DNA from: Diphasiastrum complanatum
Taxonomy: Eukaryota > Streptophyta > Lycopodiopsida > Lycopodiales > Lycopodiaceae
Direction of reading: 5' to 3'
Assembly (NCBI GenBank): GCA_029204225.1
Contig: CM055113.1
Span: forward strand, 22,515,605-22,579,604
DNA length: 64,000 bases
The position numbers and the translations under genes were made by a program. The notes below the pieces were generated by a model. That model was not told where the DNA came from. It saw only the letters and a program-made list of their open reading frames with translations, and did not search any database. Below, piece by piece: positions 25,901-38,284 of the stretch (the first letter of the stretch is position 1; each line of letters starts with the position of its first letter).

Positions 25901-28900
25901 ATTCTCTTTGTGCATAATATTAAATTTTGCTATCATGGTGGTAGATTGTGTAGTTTGTATGAAAATTTGTGCTTCCGGAAAAGTCTTCATTTATTTTTGT
26001 CATTTTTATGTTATTTCAGTCTTAACTCTCTTACCCGTTTCCATATCTTGAGAGGAAGAATGGCTTTATCTTGATAATTATGATACTGTAGGATTCTCTT
26101 GACAGCCATGTGGAGTTAAAGAGATGAATGCTGGAAAGGAGTTTGACCGATGAAAATTGGGTGCTGGAAATTTTCTGATGGCAGACCTATTGTTCCAGTC
26201 AAGTGCTAAAGCAATCTTCCTTGATTTTATAATCATTTCAAAGAAAATCTACCAAGACATTGACTAACCTATTTTGCTTTCTGGTCTCCTTTTCTTATCA
26301 TGTAGTACAAGAAGGTGTTGAAGTACATCTCCAATGCACAGGCAGAAGGAGCCAAGCTTCTTTGTGGAGGCAAACGCCCAGCTGTAAGTCTCATCAGGCC
26401 AGAACTAGCAGCACATATACCAATTTGAAATTGCCATTTACTGGACATTACTGATTATAATTGTTACAGCATTTGGAGAGAGGGTATTTTGTGTCAGCAA
26501 CTGTGTTGGGCAATGTGACACCATCTATGCAAATCTGGAAAGAGGAAGTTTTTGGCCCTGTTTTAAGCGTGACGACCTTTAACACAGAAGAGGAAGCACT
26601 TGAGCTGGCAAATGACTCCTCGTATGTGTTTCTACTACACAACAATAAGATGACTGGGATGCAAGTTTTACTTGGTTTAAGTCCTTCAAGTCTAAGAATA
26701 TTGTTAGACTATGAAACTCACCTTTTAGACTTTTTCCGGCTGAGGATTTATTAGTCACAATTATCGGATGCATTACTTCATGCTACATAGGATGAACTAA
26801 AATATTTCTTTCATGTTGGGAGTATAGGTATGGGTTGGCAGGTGCTGTTATCTCCAAAGACACTGAACGTTGCAAAAGAGTGTCAGAGGTATGAGTCATT
26901 CTGTTGCTTGGTTGAATTTATTGAAACTGATTACATTTGTACAATTCAGCTGTAGTAGCTTATTTTATCCCATTGAATGTCTTCAGATGTGGGTTGCTCT
27001 AAAATTTTAGGTCCATTTGTATCTTGATCAAACAATGAGTCTTATTCTTTTAAATAATCATATCAAATAAGTTATTAGAGCCATTTCTCCTCTTTAAGCT
27101 AAATCCTTATGCTTAGGATATGAATTCAGATGCTATATACACATTTCCCAATAACTTAAAACAAACTTTTAATCATCAGCGGGAGGTATGAGTGTGTTTT
27201 GATCATACCCGAACTTGGGAATCAAATTAGATGCCAGAGCTGATCACCAATACTACACAAAGATGTGAACCTAGTATCTAGTATCTACTTTGGGATATGC
27301 AGCAACTTGTGCAGAGGTTTGGAAGAACTAGTATATCAAGTTTCAACCCTTGGGCATCTGTCAGTAGATGTTAAATCTGATAACAGAACATTTGTTATAG
27401 ATAGTATGATGTCAGAAGCGAAAGGTCAAAGTGTGGAATATATTTTGGTTTAAGAAGCTCGTATGTAAGTGTTCACCTTTAAGGATGATGATGCAATGGA
27501 TGAAGAAAAATTGGATAGGAGTTCTAACACATGGAGGTAAGCCAAAGCAAGATGGATGCGTGAATGGGGTCAATAGAATATCCTATGGGTACTCGAATCG
27601 ACAAGGAACCCTGTGAGGTTCCATATATTGTGGCTGCTGAGTCAAACCTCATTGAAGCCATATCCGTAGTTACTATAAGTAAAGGGAAAGCCACATGATT
27701 TCCTGACAAGTAATCAGGACTGCTCAAGAGCAACAATATTGCTCATGAATGATTCAAGTTTGCTTTCACCTCTCTGCAAAGAGTCCCTGTTTGTTTGTTG
27801 TGATATTAGATGCATCTCACTTGTAATATTTCATTGCATCAAGTATCAGATTAAATGACTTCAGATGCATCGGCTTAAAAAGATACTAATACGGTCATTA
27901 GCACAAGGAAGGCAAGTCAGTAGAAAAATACTTCATGTGCTCCAATGTTGGAAGAATGTTGGGAGCTTCAATGTTTTGTGGCTGGTGATGAAACCTCATT
28001 GAGCTCATAATTGCAAGGTATTGTCAATGAACATGTAAGCACACAACATCCTGGCCAATGATCGTGAACGCTCAAGAATAATAAGATTTTGCTCATTAAT
28101 CGTCAAATTTTGCTTTGTGCTGTGCATAGGGTTCCTATTTGTTTGCTGTGAGAAGAGAAGCAACGTAATAGTAAGCAATTTGCTGCATCAAGTGTAAGGT
28201 CAAATGCCTCCAGCCTTTATAGTTTAAGTGAAGAAGTTCTTGGCCACCTAGTGCCTGCTAAGCTTATAAATGCAATAAAAAAGAGGGACTCCTCCCTCCA
28301 TGCAGACCTTAGCTTGCATGTCTGTTTGTTATGTATATAGCTGGTTGGCATTGATAACTTTGTTAGAATTTGTATTTGGAAAGTCGAAATGGAAATTAGA
28401 AGTAGACAAGGCATTTTTGGGATTGGATAAGGTAGCTGAAACTCATGACTCATACTCGTAAATTTTTGCTTGTCTTCAGGCTTTGCAGGTTGGAATTGTG
28501 TGGATTAACTGTTCTCAGCCTGTTTTTGTCCAAGCACCATGGGGAGGCACAAAGTGCAGTGGATTTGGTCGGGAACTTGGTGAATGGTAAGTGTCTTTAT
28601 CACTGCGCCTGGTTGATTTTTTAAGAAGTTATTGATGTAGAAAAGCTGTGGCTAATCCCATCGCTTTAGAGCAATTTAGTACATATTGAGGCTTACGTTT
28701 TGAATTCGCTGCTTTTGCAAATTGCCAAAAACCATAAGTCTGCATTTGTGTATCCTTGACATTTTTCTCACAAGAGTTGTCCATCTAATCACCTTTCACA
28801 GGCGAATGAGGTAAGCTTCTGACTTCTTATTCTTTATATGCAGGGGCCTTGAAAACTACTTATCCGTCAAGCAAGTTACGCGCTACATTTCTGATGATGC

Positions 28901-28934
28901 CTGGGGATGGTATCCACCACCCTCTAAGAAATGA
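16983..28934 (+). CDS. Aminoaldehyde/betaine aldehyde dehydrogenase, ALDH10 family
   Basis: NAD-dependent oxidation of aminoaldehydes (polyamine catabolism) or betaine aldehyde (glycine betaine synthesis). Exons: 16983-17094, 17570-17712, 19241-19321, 19801-19949, 20469-20561, 20650-20773, 21031-21096, 21287-21353, 21570-21646, 23487-23600, 26306-26383, 26470-26621, 26828-26888, 28480-28586, 28844-28934. All introns are GT-AG, phases match, and the sum is 1515 nt (504 aa), the family's usual length. Landmarks: ITPWN (N163), FTGSTSTG (237-244), ELGGKSP (E261), GQICS (catalytic C295), [15 protein letters not shown] and GFGRELGEW. The residue equivalent to spinach 441 is Ile445, which in this family points to aminoaldehydes rather than betaine aldehyde as preferred substrate. 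The C-terminus PPSKK is not a canonical SKL peroxisomal signal, and no clear transit peptide is seen. An extra copy of exon 4 lies at 19651-19763. Confidence 0.95.
17713..19240 (+). other. ALDH10 intron 2 (1.5 kb)
   Basis: Begins gtagtt and ends ttgcag. AT-rich with no recognised element inside. Open frames here are short and lack domain signatures. Confidence 0.8.
19612..19913 (+). repeat. Tandem duplication of ALDH10 intron-3 end plus exon 4
   Basis: The unit consists of about 37-39 nt of intron end (gttttcttatag ... gactttcag) plus the first 113 nt of exon 4. It occurs twice, with the exon parts at 19651-19763 and 19801-19913, exactly 150 bp apart. Both copies keep the same acceptor, and the translation [12 protein letters not shown] is repeated. 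The 37 nt joining the copies is open in frame, so using the first acceptor and reading through adds exactly 50 residues. Splicing the first copy straight to exon 5 would also keep frame but would lose 12 residues including ITPW. The second copy gives the canonical protein. Confidence 0.9.
21647..23486 (+). other. ALDH10 intron 9 (1.8 kb)
   Basis: Begins gtgctt and ends ttgcag. It separates the catalytic-cysteine exon from the ESIAP exon. It contains a short perfect foldback at 22713-22751; no other element was recognised. Confidence 0.8.
22713..22751. repeat. Perfect 18-bp foldback in intron 9
   Basis: The arm CCTAGTATTAGTAGATTG (22713-22730), a 3-nt CCC loop, then the exact reverse complement (22734-22751). 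The arms are identical, so the structure is probably recent or maintained. It is too short for a typical plant miRNA precursor. Confidence 0.9.
23601..26305 (+). other. ALDH10 intron 10 (2.7 kb, longest)
   Basis: Begins gtaaga and ends atgtag. Contains a G-rich tract at 24893-24931 and a self-similar stretch with cgttccagaa-type words near 23905-23945. No transposon ends or coding sequence were recognised. Confidence 0.75.
24893..24931 (+). other. G-rich tract with quadruplex potential
   Basis: A run of eleven G, then agggggagg, then gagtggggtgggtgg within 40 bp on the sense strand of intron 10. The spacing satisfies the usual four-tract quadruplex pattern. Such a structure in the pre-mRNA is possible but unproven. 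Confidence 0.7.
26889..28479 (+). other. ALDH10 intron 13 (1.6 kb) with an old internal duplication
   Basis: Begins gtatga and ends cttcag. Two diverged copies of the same text lie at about 27625-27870 and 27975-28210. Shared words include aaacctcattga, ctcaagagcaa/ctcaagaataa, attttgctcat/tattgctcat, gtttgctgtg and gcatcaagtgt/gcatcaagtat. The copies are too decayed to assign to an element. Confidence 0.6.
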
Positions 28935-31900
28935 CTGGCTAATCTTGACAGGCCTCTATGCACCCTGTAAGAAGTGATATAGAGCCTTGGGTTTGTTTGT
29001 GTCTTGTGTTGCAAGGGAGGGAGTAGGATATGTGAAAGCATGTTCTAACTTCTAAGTTAGGGTCGTCACACCATTTTACGAGCATTACTTTGCATAATAA
29101 TGCAGGAAACATGAAATATTTATCAAGTGGAGAATCACAGCATTATAAAATCCTAGCTCTTATGCTTTGATGTTTTGGTTGCTAGGTGAAAATGTTCACA
29201 CTAAGTCTAACATTTTCACAAGGGGTTTCAACAAGTGAACACTCTTGAAAGTGAGCACTCAATCATCTCACCAGCTTGCCACTTACTGCCCCATTGCTTG
29301 ACATGACCTAAACACTCTAGAATGATATGTATCTTGTAGTATATCAAAATCCATGAAGCTTAGAAAAGCCATTATACTTTGTTACCTTGTACAACTAAAT
29401 TACCATACTTCCTAAATAGCAAGACGCGGTCCTATCCAACTTCAATTTAAAACATGAGTTTCATAAGTCTAACTAGGGAGGGTTCTTTTGGCGAGCATTT
29501 TACTGAACATCTATACAACTATGAGCTTTCATGAGATTTTGTGGAATTGGTGGTCTTGTGATGACCTTACCCAAAAGCGAACTTGGTAACACTTAATTGA
29601 GTAATATTGAGTATAAGACGAGTGCTTAAATGGGTATTAAGATGCCTTATAGTGGTCTCTATTTGTTTGGATCATTGACATCAAAATGATAGTTATGAAT
29701 ACTAGAATCGAAACTCACATATAGATCATGGACATGTCTGTCACATATTTTAGGGACCATGAGGAGTAGCCTATTGATCAAGACATGCATTTTATTCATT
29801 GTGAACATGAACATAAGTATGATGATGGAGCTTAATAGGACGTGGTTCAACATATTGCTTTTATAGGTCCAATATATTGGTGCCTTGTAGCTTTATATTT
29901 CAAGCACCATTTGTAAATATACATATCTAAATCATGTGGATGTGATACTTTAGGCATCAAACAAAGGAAAATGTAGTTTATAAGCAATCCATTTGAATTG
30001 GAAACATTGAATTGTAGCTTGAGCTTGGACACAATACATTGGAACACGGCATTTTATTTGCACCAAAGATTTCGTAGGTTCTCCAAATGTTATTTAGATT
30101 GTGGCTACTACCTTAGCAATGTCTTATTTAGATCCTAGTTCACAACAATGCATGAAAAACTTCCACATCCTTATTGTTGGTTGTTAGAAAAACATGTTGC
30201 TATTATGGTCAAGTCCCAACACTCAAAAATAGGAAGTATGAGTATTTGTATGTTTTTCCATTGAATAGATGTTTTTGAAAATCTTGACATGAGCACGTCG
30301 TGTTGCTAGTTATGTGCACATCGTAACAAACGTTAGAGTCAAGTGGAGAGTTTGTCTTTGTCTTAAAAAGTTCATGATTTTATGTCCTCAATCACTTCCT
30401 TAGTTCTTACCTAGATCTTTGATCATTCGGGCTTGTGCTTCTTGAGATTATAGGGCATGTACTTTGAATGACGGGCATCTCTGCTAGTCAGTCATAGAGG
30501 TTGCGTTTCTGTCCTCGCATCTTGTGCTTTTTGGAGCCACCAATTTTTGGTATCCCTCCTAGAATGACCAGCTTTACCTCCTAGTGAAATTTTGTTTCGA
30601 TAACTGTATTTTTCAATTGTGTCAAGTTGGTGCTTTTAGCAATAGGTAAAGGTTTAGTATCTTTGTAGGTGTGTGTGGTATGCTCTTTTTAGAATTTCAT
30701 TTGTGGCTGCAGTTACTGTTGCAAAACACATCATTGTTGGGTCTTTTCATTTGGATGGATTCTTGTAGAGTAAAAACTTGGCGCATAAGCTCTTTTGGTC
30801 AAATTTGGTATTAAACGAGCACACTTTCCTTCTCGTTGTATCCAACCCATACACTTTCACTTGAATATTTGAGGACCAGCCTCTTAACCAACAAGAAAAG
30901 CTCAAACCACAACAGGGATATTTGTTTCTTTAGTTTGCCATTGATGAGGGGCACATGAAAAAAGATTTTTCTTTTTGGACAATCCCTCTCTTTGCATGTA
31001 AATTTTGTAGAGTTGATTGCTACTACTGTTATCTACATCCACAATCAAAGATGACCTTTTTTTGACAAACAATCTCCTTGTCTTTATCTAAATCTATGGT
31101 CTATCAATGCATTGGAATATCTAACATTTCATGCACTGTTCGTGACAACTCCCTTAGTCTGGTTAAGTTGTGAGATTCACTTATGCTAATGGGTATTTTG
31201 AGGCTTGGGCCTTCAAGTGTCTACCTACCATAAATGCATGTTGCTTTGCATTTTGTGGCAGAACGTCAATCAGGAATATGTTGCTCTTTTGTCTTTCATT
31301 TGCTAGCTAGCTACCATGATCTCGACAAGTTTGTTCAGCATCTACTAGTGCCATAATACAAGAATATGATGCTCTTTTGCACTTCATTTGCTAGTGCCAT
31401 CCACCCCCTCCAGAACTTGTATAAACAAACCAAACAAGATTCAAATTGTACTCATGTAATAGTTTTTAAGATACTAAAATATAGGCATGTGGACCTACAC
31501 ATCGAAAACATGATTCTCCTCGATGGATGATCCAAAAGTTCCGCCAACTCATCTAGCTATCCATGGATGGTAGATCTATTTCTCTCACCCTCTCGGTCCT
31601 CCACAACTATCAAATTAACATGTAATGTGAAATTGCCTCCTCTCTTATTGTAGTTGTCTTCCATTGCTCACGCGTTATTTTGTGCTCAACTTGGTGATCC
31701 TTGAAAACAAACTATTTGATGTGCATGTGCAGGGCTTTACTTCCAATGGAAGAGACATGATTGTTCTTGTCCAAAAATCTCATTATTTGAGTCTTTTTCA
31801 AAGACGATGTGTACAACTCTTCAATTGACATCTCCAATTGACATGTGCCTCATCTCTCACAAACCCTCAAAAGTCTATCTTGCCATGTCCCAATCACACC

Positions 31901-34389
31901 AACATGGAGTTTTATAGACTCCAAAACAAAACCTAAAACTAGATGCCCTCTTTTTTCATTTCACCTATGGCCATTGTAAGTTCTTGAATGTTATCAAGAC
32001 ACATCAATACTTACATTAGCCTAACAAAAGATAATATTGCAAAATTTATATGCTCTATGTTGGAAGCTAGTATATTGTATTCACAATACTCAGGATCACG
32101 CACGTTACATGCCAATGTCGATCAGAGCCCATCAATCATCTATTGTGATCAAATTCCACACAAGCATTCTTTAAGCCTCCATTGTTGGATTGCACATCCT
32201 AGTAATAAGGTCAATTTCTGAAGCAGGTCCTCCTGTGAACATCTTGAAAACATAGCAACGATCATCAAACATACGTTGATCTAGGAATCTATTCCAAAGG
32301 AAGGAATGTACATTGACTTTTCTTCAAAAGCAACAAATTGTCCATGTCCAGCCCATTGCCTATGAGCATAGGGGGGCATGGAGTCACTCCATGCATTTGT
32401 CACCATTCGTCATAGTATGTGACACATGTCAGATGAGTGTACATAAGAATTTGACTAAACAACATGAGAAACAACATAAATAAAAATAGCACACGTGTTA
32501 ACCCACTAGAGGTTGTTATACTTTCAATAAGCAGCACCAACACCTACAAGAAGTTAGAGAGCTTAACATCACCAACAGTTTCCTCTTGCAATTGATTGTT
32601 CTTGATGATTGTTGGCATGATCAAGTCCTTCGCTATTGTCATTTTCAATTCCTTGGACCAGTAGATGTCTTTGTCTTCATGGGTCAGTCCTTGGTTGAAT
32701 GTCATGGCCATGTTCACCAACATGTAGCATAAGCTTGGGCATCATGTAGTACAAAACATGTGCCAATGCAACTTCATGGTTCTTGAAGAAATGACAAGAA
32801 ATTGTTCACACCATTATCTGCCATCAAACCTATGGGGCACCTCTTTATCGAAAGCCCCAAAAAATGATGTGTTTATTTTTCTAATAATTTTGGGAGCAAG
32901 TCACTTTCTGATACTCCAACAAACTGATATAGTAGTTATCTTGCCAACCCCTTCAGATGTTGCTTGGTCAAAAAATGCTCCTCATACTTCTATTCCATGT
33001 TGTTCATTGTAATTGTGTTGTCGAATGTGAGGGGAAATACAAAAACCATGTCACTACTGTAATGTCTAGAGAGTTCTTCAACAAAGTGACATATTGTGAT
33101 ATTTTCTAGTAACTTTTTCAATGTGTTCTATCTTGGTTTTGACAAAATAAGTTCTACAATGCTGCATCCCTTTGTTGTTGTCGTGCTAAAACAATGTTCC
33201 CATTTTTGTCTTAGGAAGGTTCCAATATGTACTATAAACGTTAATAGTCTTTGGTGTCAATATGGTATTGATGAGTATAGGGGGATACATGCTATCAAGA
33301 ATTCCACATTTCTTGTCTCCCTAGAATAATAGGGCTCTCAATCAAATACATGATCTAGTTGCCAAAGACCTTGCAAATCTCACTCGTTGAAACGTTTTGT
33401 ACAATGATAGAGTCTTTAAGTATATTTTGGTCATTGCCCTCCAACTCGATGTTGTTTTCATCCGAACATTGGTTGAGCGTATTGAGACCAAGTGTGTGTG
33501 ATCTACATTAAAACTAACAATAGCCTCTATATTGCAATATAATTGTGAAAAAATTGGATCTCTCTATATAACCTATCTGATTGTTTAGAATTTTATTAGG
33601 ATAGCAAAAATGGCCCGTCAACAAACCTCCCTAATTTGACAACAGATAACATTACAAATGATGATATAAGAATGATTTATCATTAAAATAAGTGCAACAC
33701 CATGAATCATTATGTTTGTGACCTATTTGACAAAGCTTTTAAAATTTATAAATACCAAGGAAAAGCTCTCATTTATATATCTAAACACTTCAAGACATGC
33801 AAGCATTTATTCAAGTGAAATGCGATTCCATGTGCAAATTAAGTATAAATTAAAATCCACATTAATGTTCAAATTGTCTTATCATGTATATGTGTTTCAT
33901 GCTAATAAGGAGTGACCTTATTGACTACATCAGGGAACCTATATTGCACACACAAGTATGCAATCACTATATGGACCTATTATAAGATTTTTAGGTATAT
34001 TGCCTCAATGTGTTATTTTCTTTTGGGCAATATCACGTTGACTCCAAATATTAAGAAAACTCTATCAACCAAACTACTTATAGTATACAATCAACCACAA
34101 AAAAAATATTACATTGTCAACCACAAGAGGGATTATTGGATAGCTTTTGATGTGCATTTTACAAGCATTGTTGTTATTGTACCGTCATATGCCTTCACAT
34201 GGTATTTATTTATAGGATTTTTGCAAGCAAGACCCTTCATGTTTTTTCTTTTCAAAGTGCAATCCATGGGGAAAATGCCCATGTTCATATCAGTGCCATA
34301 ATTTTTCTATCATAATTATCAAAAAAGTGAAATTGTAAAAGTCATCTATCTTGAGGTTTGGGGGTCCTCTTTCAAAACCACTCTTTGTA
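28935..34389. other. Intergenic, 3' of ALDH10; no gene recognised
   Basis: About 5.4 kb of AT-rich sequence. The first few hundred bases will include the dehydrogenase 3' UTR, but no poly(A) signal was chosen with confidence. Some minus-strand stretches near 32640-32760 look faintly coding-like in broken frames. I cannot name a family and found no element ends. Confidence 0.35.
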
Positions 34390-35029
34390 CACTTGTAAAT
34401 TAGTGATTAGGCCAAAATTAGAGTTGGATTAGCTCGTGGTAGTGTAGGCTAATTACACTTGGCTTGATGCTAGAGGATTAGTGACATAGCACCTCTCAAT
34501 TTCATTTGTTAATTTGGGCCAATCATAATGTGAGGTGCACCAAAATGGTCCAATTATTGTAAGAGATGGAATGTAGGTGGTCCAATCATAGTAAGAGGTG
34601 ATGTTTTAGAGGTCCAATCATTTTGCACCATTTCCACTCTCTTGGATCTCGAGCTACTATGAGTGAGAGTGAGATTGAGTTCACATTCAGTGTTTTGTAG
34701 CAAGATTAAGATGTAGCAAGCTCCAACACTTAGAATAATTTTGACATTCTCTCTCTACCCGAAAGCTTGATGTAGCATTCTCTCTCTACTTGAGAGCAAG
34801 CTAATTTTATACCTATTTTTTTTCATCCAAAGTTGCCTCTCATTATGTATGATGAATGGTTTGTGATCGATGCATGTGTAGAGTGCTCTTGTTTTCAAAC
34901 TAGATTTTTGAACTAGATTGGTAGTATCTTGTGCAAGATAGATCTATGTGCAATCACACACATTTTAGAAAATGATTCACATTGTTTGAGATGTTTTCAC
35001 ACGTGTGAAAAGTACACATGTATCAGAGC
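34390..35029 (+). mobile_element. Old LTR and primer-binding-site remnant
   Basis: TGTATCAGAGC at 35019-35029 is the plant initiator-Met primer-binding site with one G missing, directly preceded by a CA end (gtacaca). The LTR would lie upstream; its left edge is not determined. It holds a perfect 18-bp palindrome at 34994-35011 with a CACGTG core. The leader that follows is interrupted at 35120 by the family A insertion and resumes at 38780. Confidence 0.5.
34994..35011. repeat. Perfect 18-bp palindrome with CACGTG core
   Basis: TTTTCACACGTGTGAAAA reads the same on both strands. It contains the G-box core CACGTG and sits 8 bp before the degenerate primer-binding site, at the end of the presumed LTR. 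Confidence 0.85.
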
Positions 35030-35120
35030 CTACCTAAGATTGATTTGTATCTATCAAGTGTGATGAGATTTTTGGCTTGAAATCTAGTTTTGGAGGGTAT
35101 AGTTGCATCTCGATAGCTAT

Positions 35121-35624
35121 TGTTATGTCCATGACCAGTACATAGGATTCAATATACTCCTATCAAATACAGGATACTCCAGTGAAACAAGCTGTTAGTT
35201 ATGCCACGTCATATTGGATGTAACCCGAAAGTAACTAATATCCTTGTAAGGCCTGGAACACACTAAATAGAGTTAGTACAAGGTTTGGGATCGTATGTGC
35301 ATGTGTAGAGTTATCAATAGCAATTCTATGAATAGAGGATCCATGCGTAGAGACTATATTCTAGATGAATCTATGTATAGGGGAGTTGGGACCTTGCATG
35401 ACTAAGTGCGCAGGTGGTTCTAGGCTTTATATAAGAAGCCAAACTCGCCCTATTACCTCACCTTATGGTTGATTCATTGCCAGGCTCTCACTCTACTTTC
35501 ATGCTTCATATTCTTTAGCTTGGGAGTGAAGCTTTTAGAGTTTGATTGGTTGCTTCTACTCTGCATAGTGTGTTTTCCATTGTGTTTGTCTTGTAAGCAG
35601 GATCTTGAGGAGCTTTCCCTTATA
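35121..35624 (+). repeat. Family A 5' LTR
   Basis: 504 bp from TGTTATG to CCCTTATA. Matches the 3' LTR throughout, for example cgaaagtaactaatatcctt and gtgcatgtgtagagttat. A TATA-like TATATAA lies at 35428-35434. The end is TA rather than the usual CA and was fixed by the target duplication. Confidence 0.85.
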
Positions 35625-35625
35625 G

Positions 35626-35637
35626 TGGTATCAGAGC
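35626..35637 (+). promoter_or_regulatory. Primer-binding site (initiator tRNA-Met)
   Basis: TGGTATCAGAGC, the standard plant LTR-element priming site, one base after the 5' LTR. Confidence 0.9.
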
Positions 35638-38284
35638 CAGGCTTACGAAGATGGGAGAACTTCGAGAAGGGCTACTTTTTGTTGAAATTTCGGTGTGGAT
35701 CAATTGGAATTCTCTTCCAAGTGGATAGCAAGATGGCAAGTGGGTGTACTATCCCAGTTTCCATTTGCATATTGCTAAGATCCCTTACTCTCAAATTTTT
35801 TTTGGGGTCTTATGGAGAATTGTTCTAGAATTACTTTGGTGAATTGACTTGGAATTTAGATGAATTCTAAGGTGATCAGATTTCAATTTCTTAAACCTAG
35901 GATATCTCTTGTGCATAAATGGATTTCAGAGGAATGATAGTACTATCACTCGGGTTGGAAATATTTGAAGGAAAAGTCTTGTTTGTAATAAAGTAAATCC
36001 TTCTCTGGATAGCACTTATTACTGACTTTTCATGGATTTAGATATTTTCATATATCATCTTTCCAATTAACTTTTATAAAAATTGATAATTTCTTGAAAA
36101 GGAGGGGTGAAGTAATGGGATTAAATTCTATTTGAGGATCTGTTGGTTGCATAGTTTTCAGACGAAAACCAGTTGTGGTATAGAAATGAGATTTTTTTGG
36201 AAAGTAATTTAAGATAGATTTAGAGTAAGATACCAAATTGGAACTTTTTGAATAAGAGAAATTCTCTAGGGATTGCGTGGACAATCTAGAACTAGAACTG
36301 GTTGAAATTTGGATCATTATCTATAAGTAGTACAGTGAAAGGTCAAAAGTTACTAATTCCATTTTGATTGGAATAGGAGTAAGTTTGATCAGGATTTAAG
36401 TCTGAGATGTTTGTATTGAATCAACCTAATCTTAGTTTGAGTACCAGGATCAGAGAGGGGTTGATTGAGAGGAAGAAATTATGTTATCAGTGGTAAATTG
36501 GATTGGAAAACTGTTGGGAGTGAATGTTATTCGTCTCAGAGATTTTTCGGATATGTTATTTGAACATGAGAAATAGAAATTCTTTTGTAGCTGAGTTACA
36601 AGATTCGCGGTGAGATATGTGAGTAACATATGTGGAATCTGGAGGAATCTGCCAGATAAGAATGTGTTTATGTACTGGGTCATAGTGAGATTATTTACAT
36701 TTTTGCACGAGTAATCTTGTATTGTTGGAACAGATACTTGCAGAGTTAACGTATCATTTCTATGGAAGATTTATTGGTTAACTTATAAATGATTTAATCA
36801 AGAATCTAAACGTGGTGTAATACTAGTATTATTGAAATCTGCACCTAAACATTTAAGAATTCTGAATCATTGGCAATCAACTTGAGTAGTTGGTTACTCC
36901 TGGATGAAGTTAATGGGTAAAATGGTCAGTGTGAATAGGATTCACCACAAACTGTTTGTTTTAAGTTACATTGCTTGTAAGACACATGATTTGTGACTCA
37001 TCAGCTAAAAATATGTGCATTGAATATACAATATTGTTGGGATGAGTATTCCTTAGTTAAGGAATAGACTCAGCTCATTAGTGATTGTATCCCAGAGTGC
37101 TCAATTGGATAATAACTGAATTGATATTCAACAGGATTTTGGGTATCTAGATTGAATTCTAGATGGTATTCTAAAGTTTTTTGTGGTGGTTGAAGATGAT
37201 TGTCATTTTTTCTTTTTGGTATGCTTTCAGTCTTTTCTGTTAGAAAATCCAGTTTGTAGAATGTTCTTAAAATCTAGTATTTTCCTAGTGCAAAAGATTT
37301 TGGAATGATTCTTACTTTTTCTGAATTATGTTGGTCATATACTCCAGTACCCTGTATTGATTAAGTATGGTTTTAGATTCCAGAAAAATATGATTGACGA
37401 AATCATACGAATATGAATATTTATGATTGATGGATCATAGATAGATACTTAATTGTTGTTAGTGGATTATAAGGAATTTTTATGATTCTTAAGTGTGACG
37501 ATTGATTCTTGATCTATTAATTGAGAAAGAATTCAAATCAATGTTTTGAATCTCTTTAGCCCATGGACCTCACAGACATTCTCACAAGATAAGTTTTTTT
37601 TTTTCTTGTGGAGAATTTAATTTATCTAGTGGATGTTATTCTGCTATAGTTTAAGTTCTGTAGATGCTTGTGTACAGTTCTTTTGATTGGATCTCCAGTT
37701 ATCATAGGGGACAAACAAATCTATTAAGATGAATGATTGTTATTTTCTTGCATTTAATGCTAGAAACAGGTGCATTTAACTCAAGAAAGTACCTAGGATA
37801 CTCAGAGTTGAGTTTTAATCATTTTATATCTTGATGATTCTCCTAGAGATTCTAGTTGAATGAATTATTAGATTTTACAATTCTGGATTCTTAGGGTATA
37901 TGTACTTGAAAGTATATTGAATTGTTTGCTAGAGTTTGTGGATAATTTCAGATTGTAATTATTATTATTTTTTAACTTTAATCTCCTAAGTGGGTATATT
38001 TCACTCAGTGTTTCATGTAAGTGTTATACGTGAAGGTGATATTACTAATTTGTGATGAGTGTAACCTAGTTGAGGAAATTTATCGCCTAGTGTACTTTCA
38101 AAACCTGAGTTTGTACTCCAGGACAGAGGTTAAAATGGCTGAAACTCAGTTTTAACTCTGAGAACTTGTTTGATAAGAAAGTCAGACTAAGGATAATGAT
38201 TTGCAAGGTTATTGAAGAAAGTTAAAGGAACTGCTCCTGTAATTCTTTCATGTTTTGGGACAAATCAGATTAAGGAGGGAAGAA

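Noticed and set aside
33912-34301. 129-codon plus-strand frame
   Set aside because: AT-rich random-looking composition with no motif and no splice or element context.
28935-34389. Possible minus-strand coding remnants near 32640-32760
   Set aside because: Short protein-like stretches only, frames change constantly, and no family could be named; not strong enough to report as a gene.
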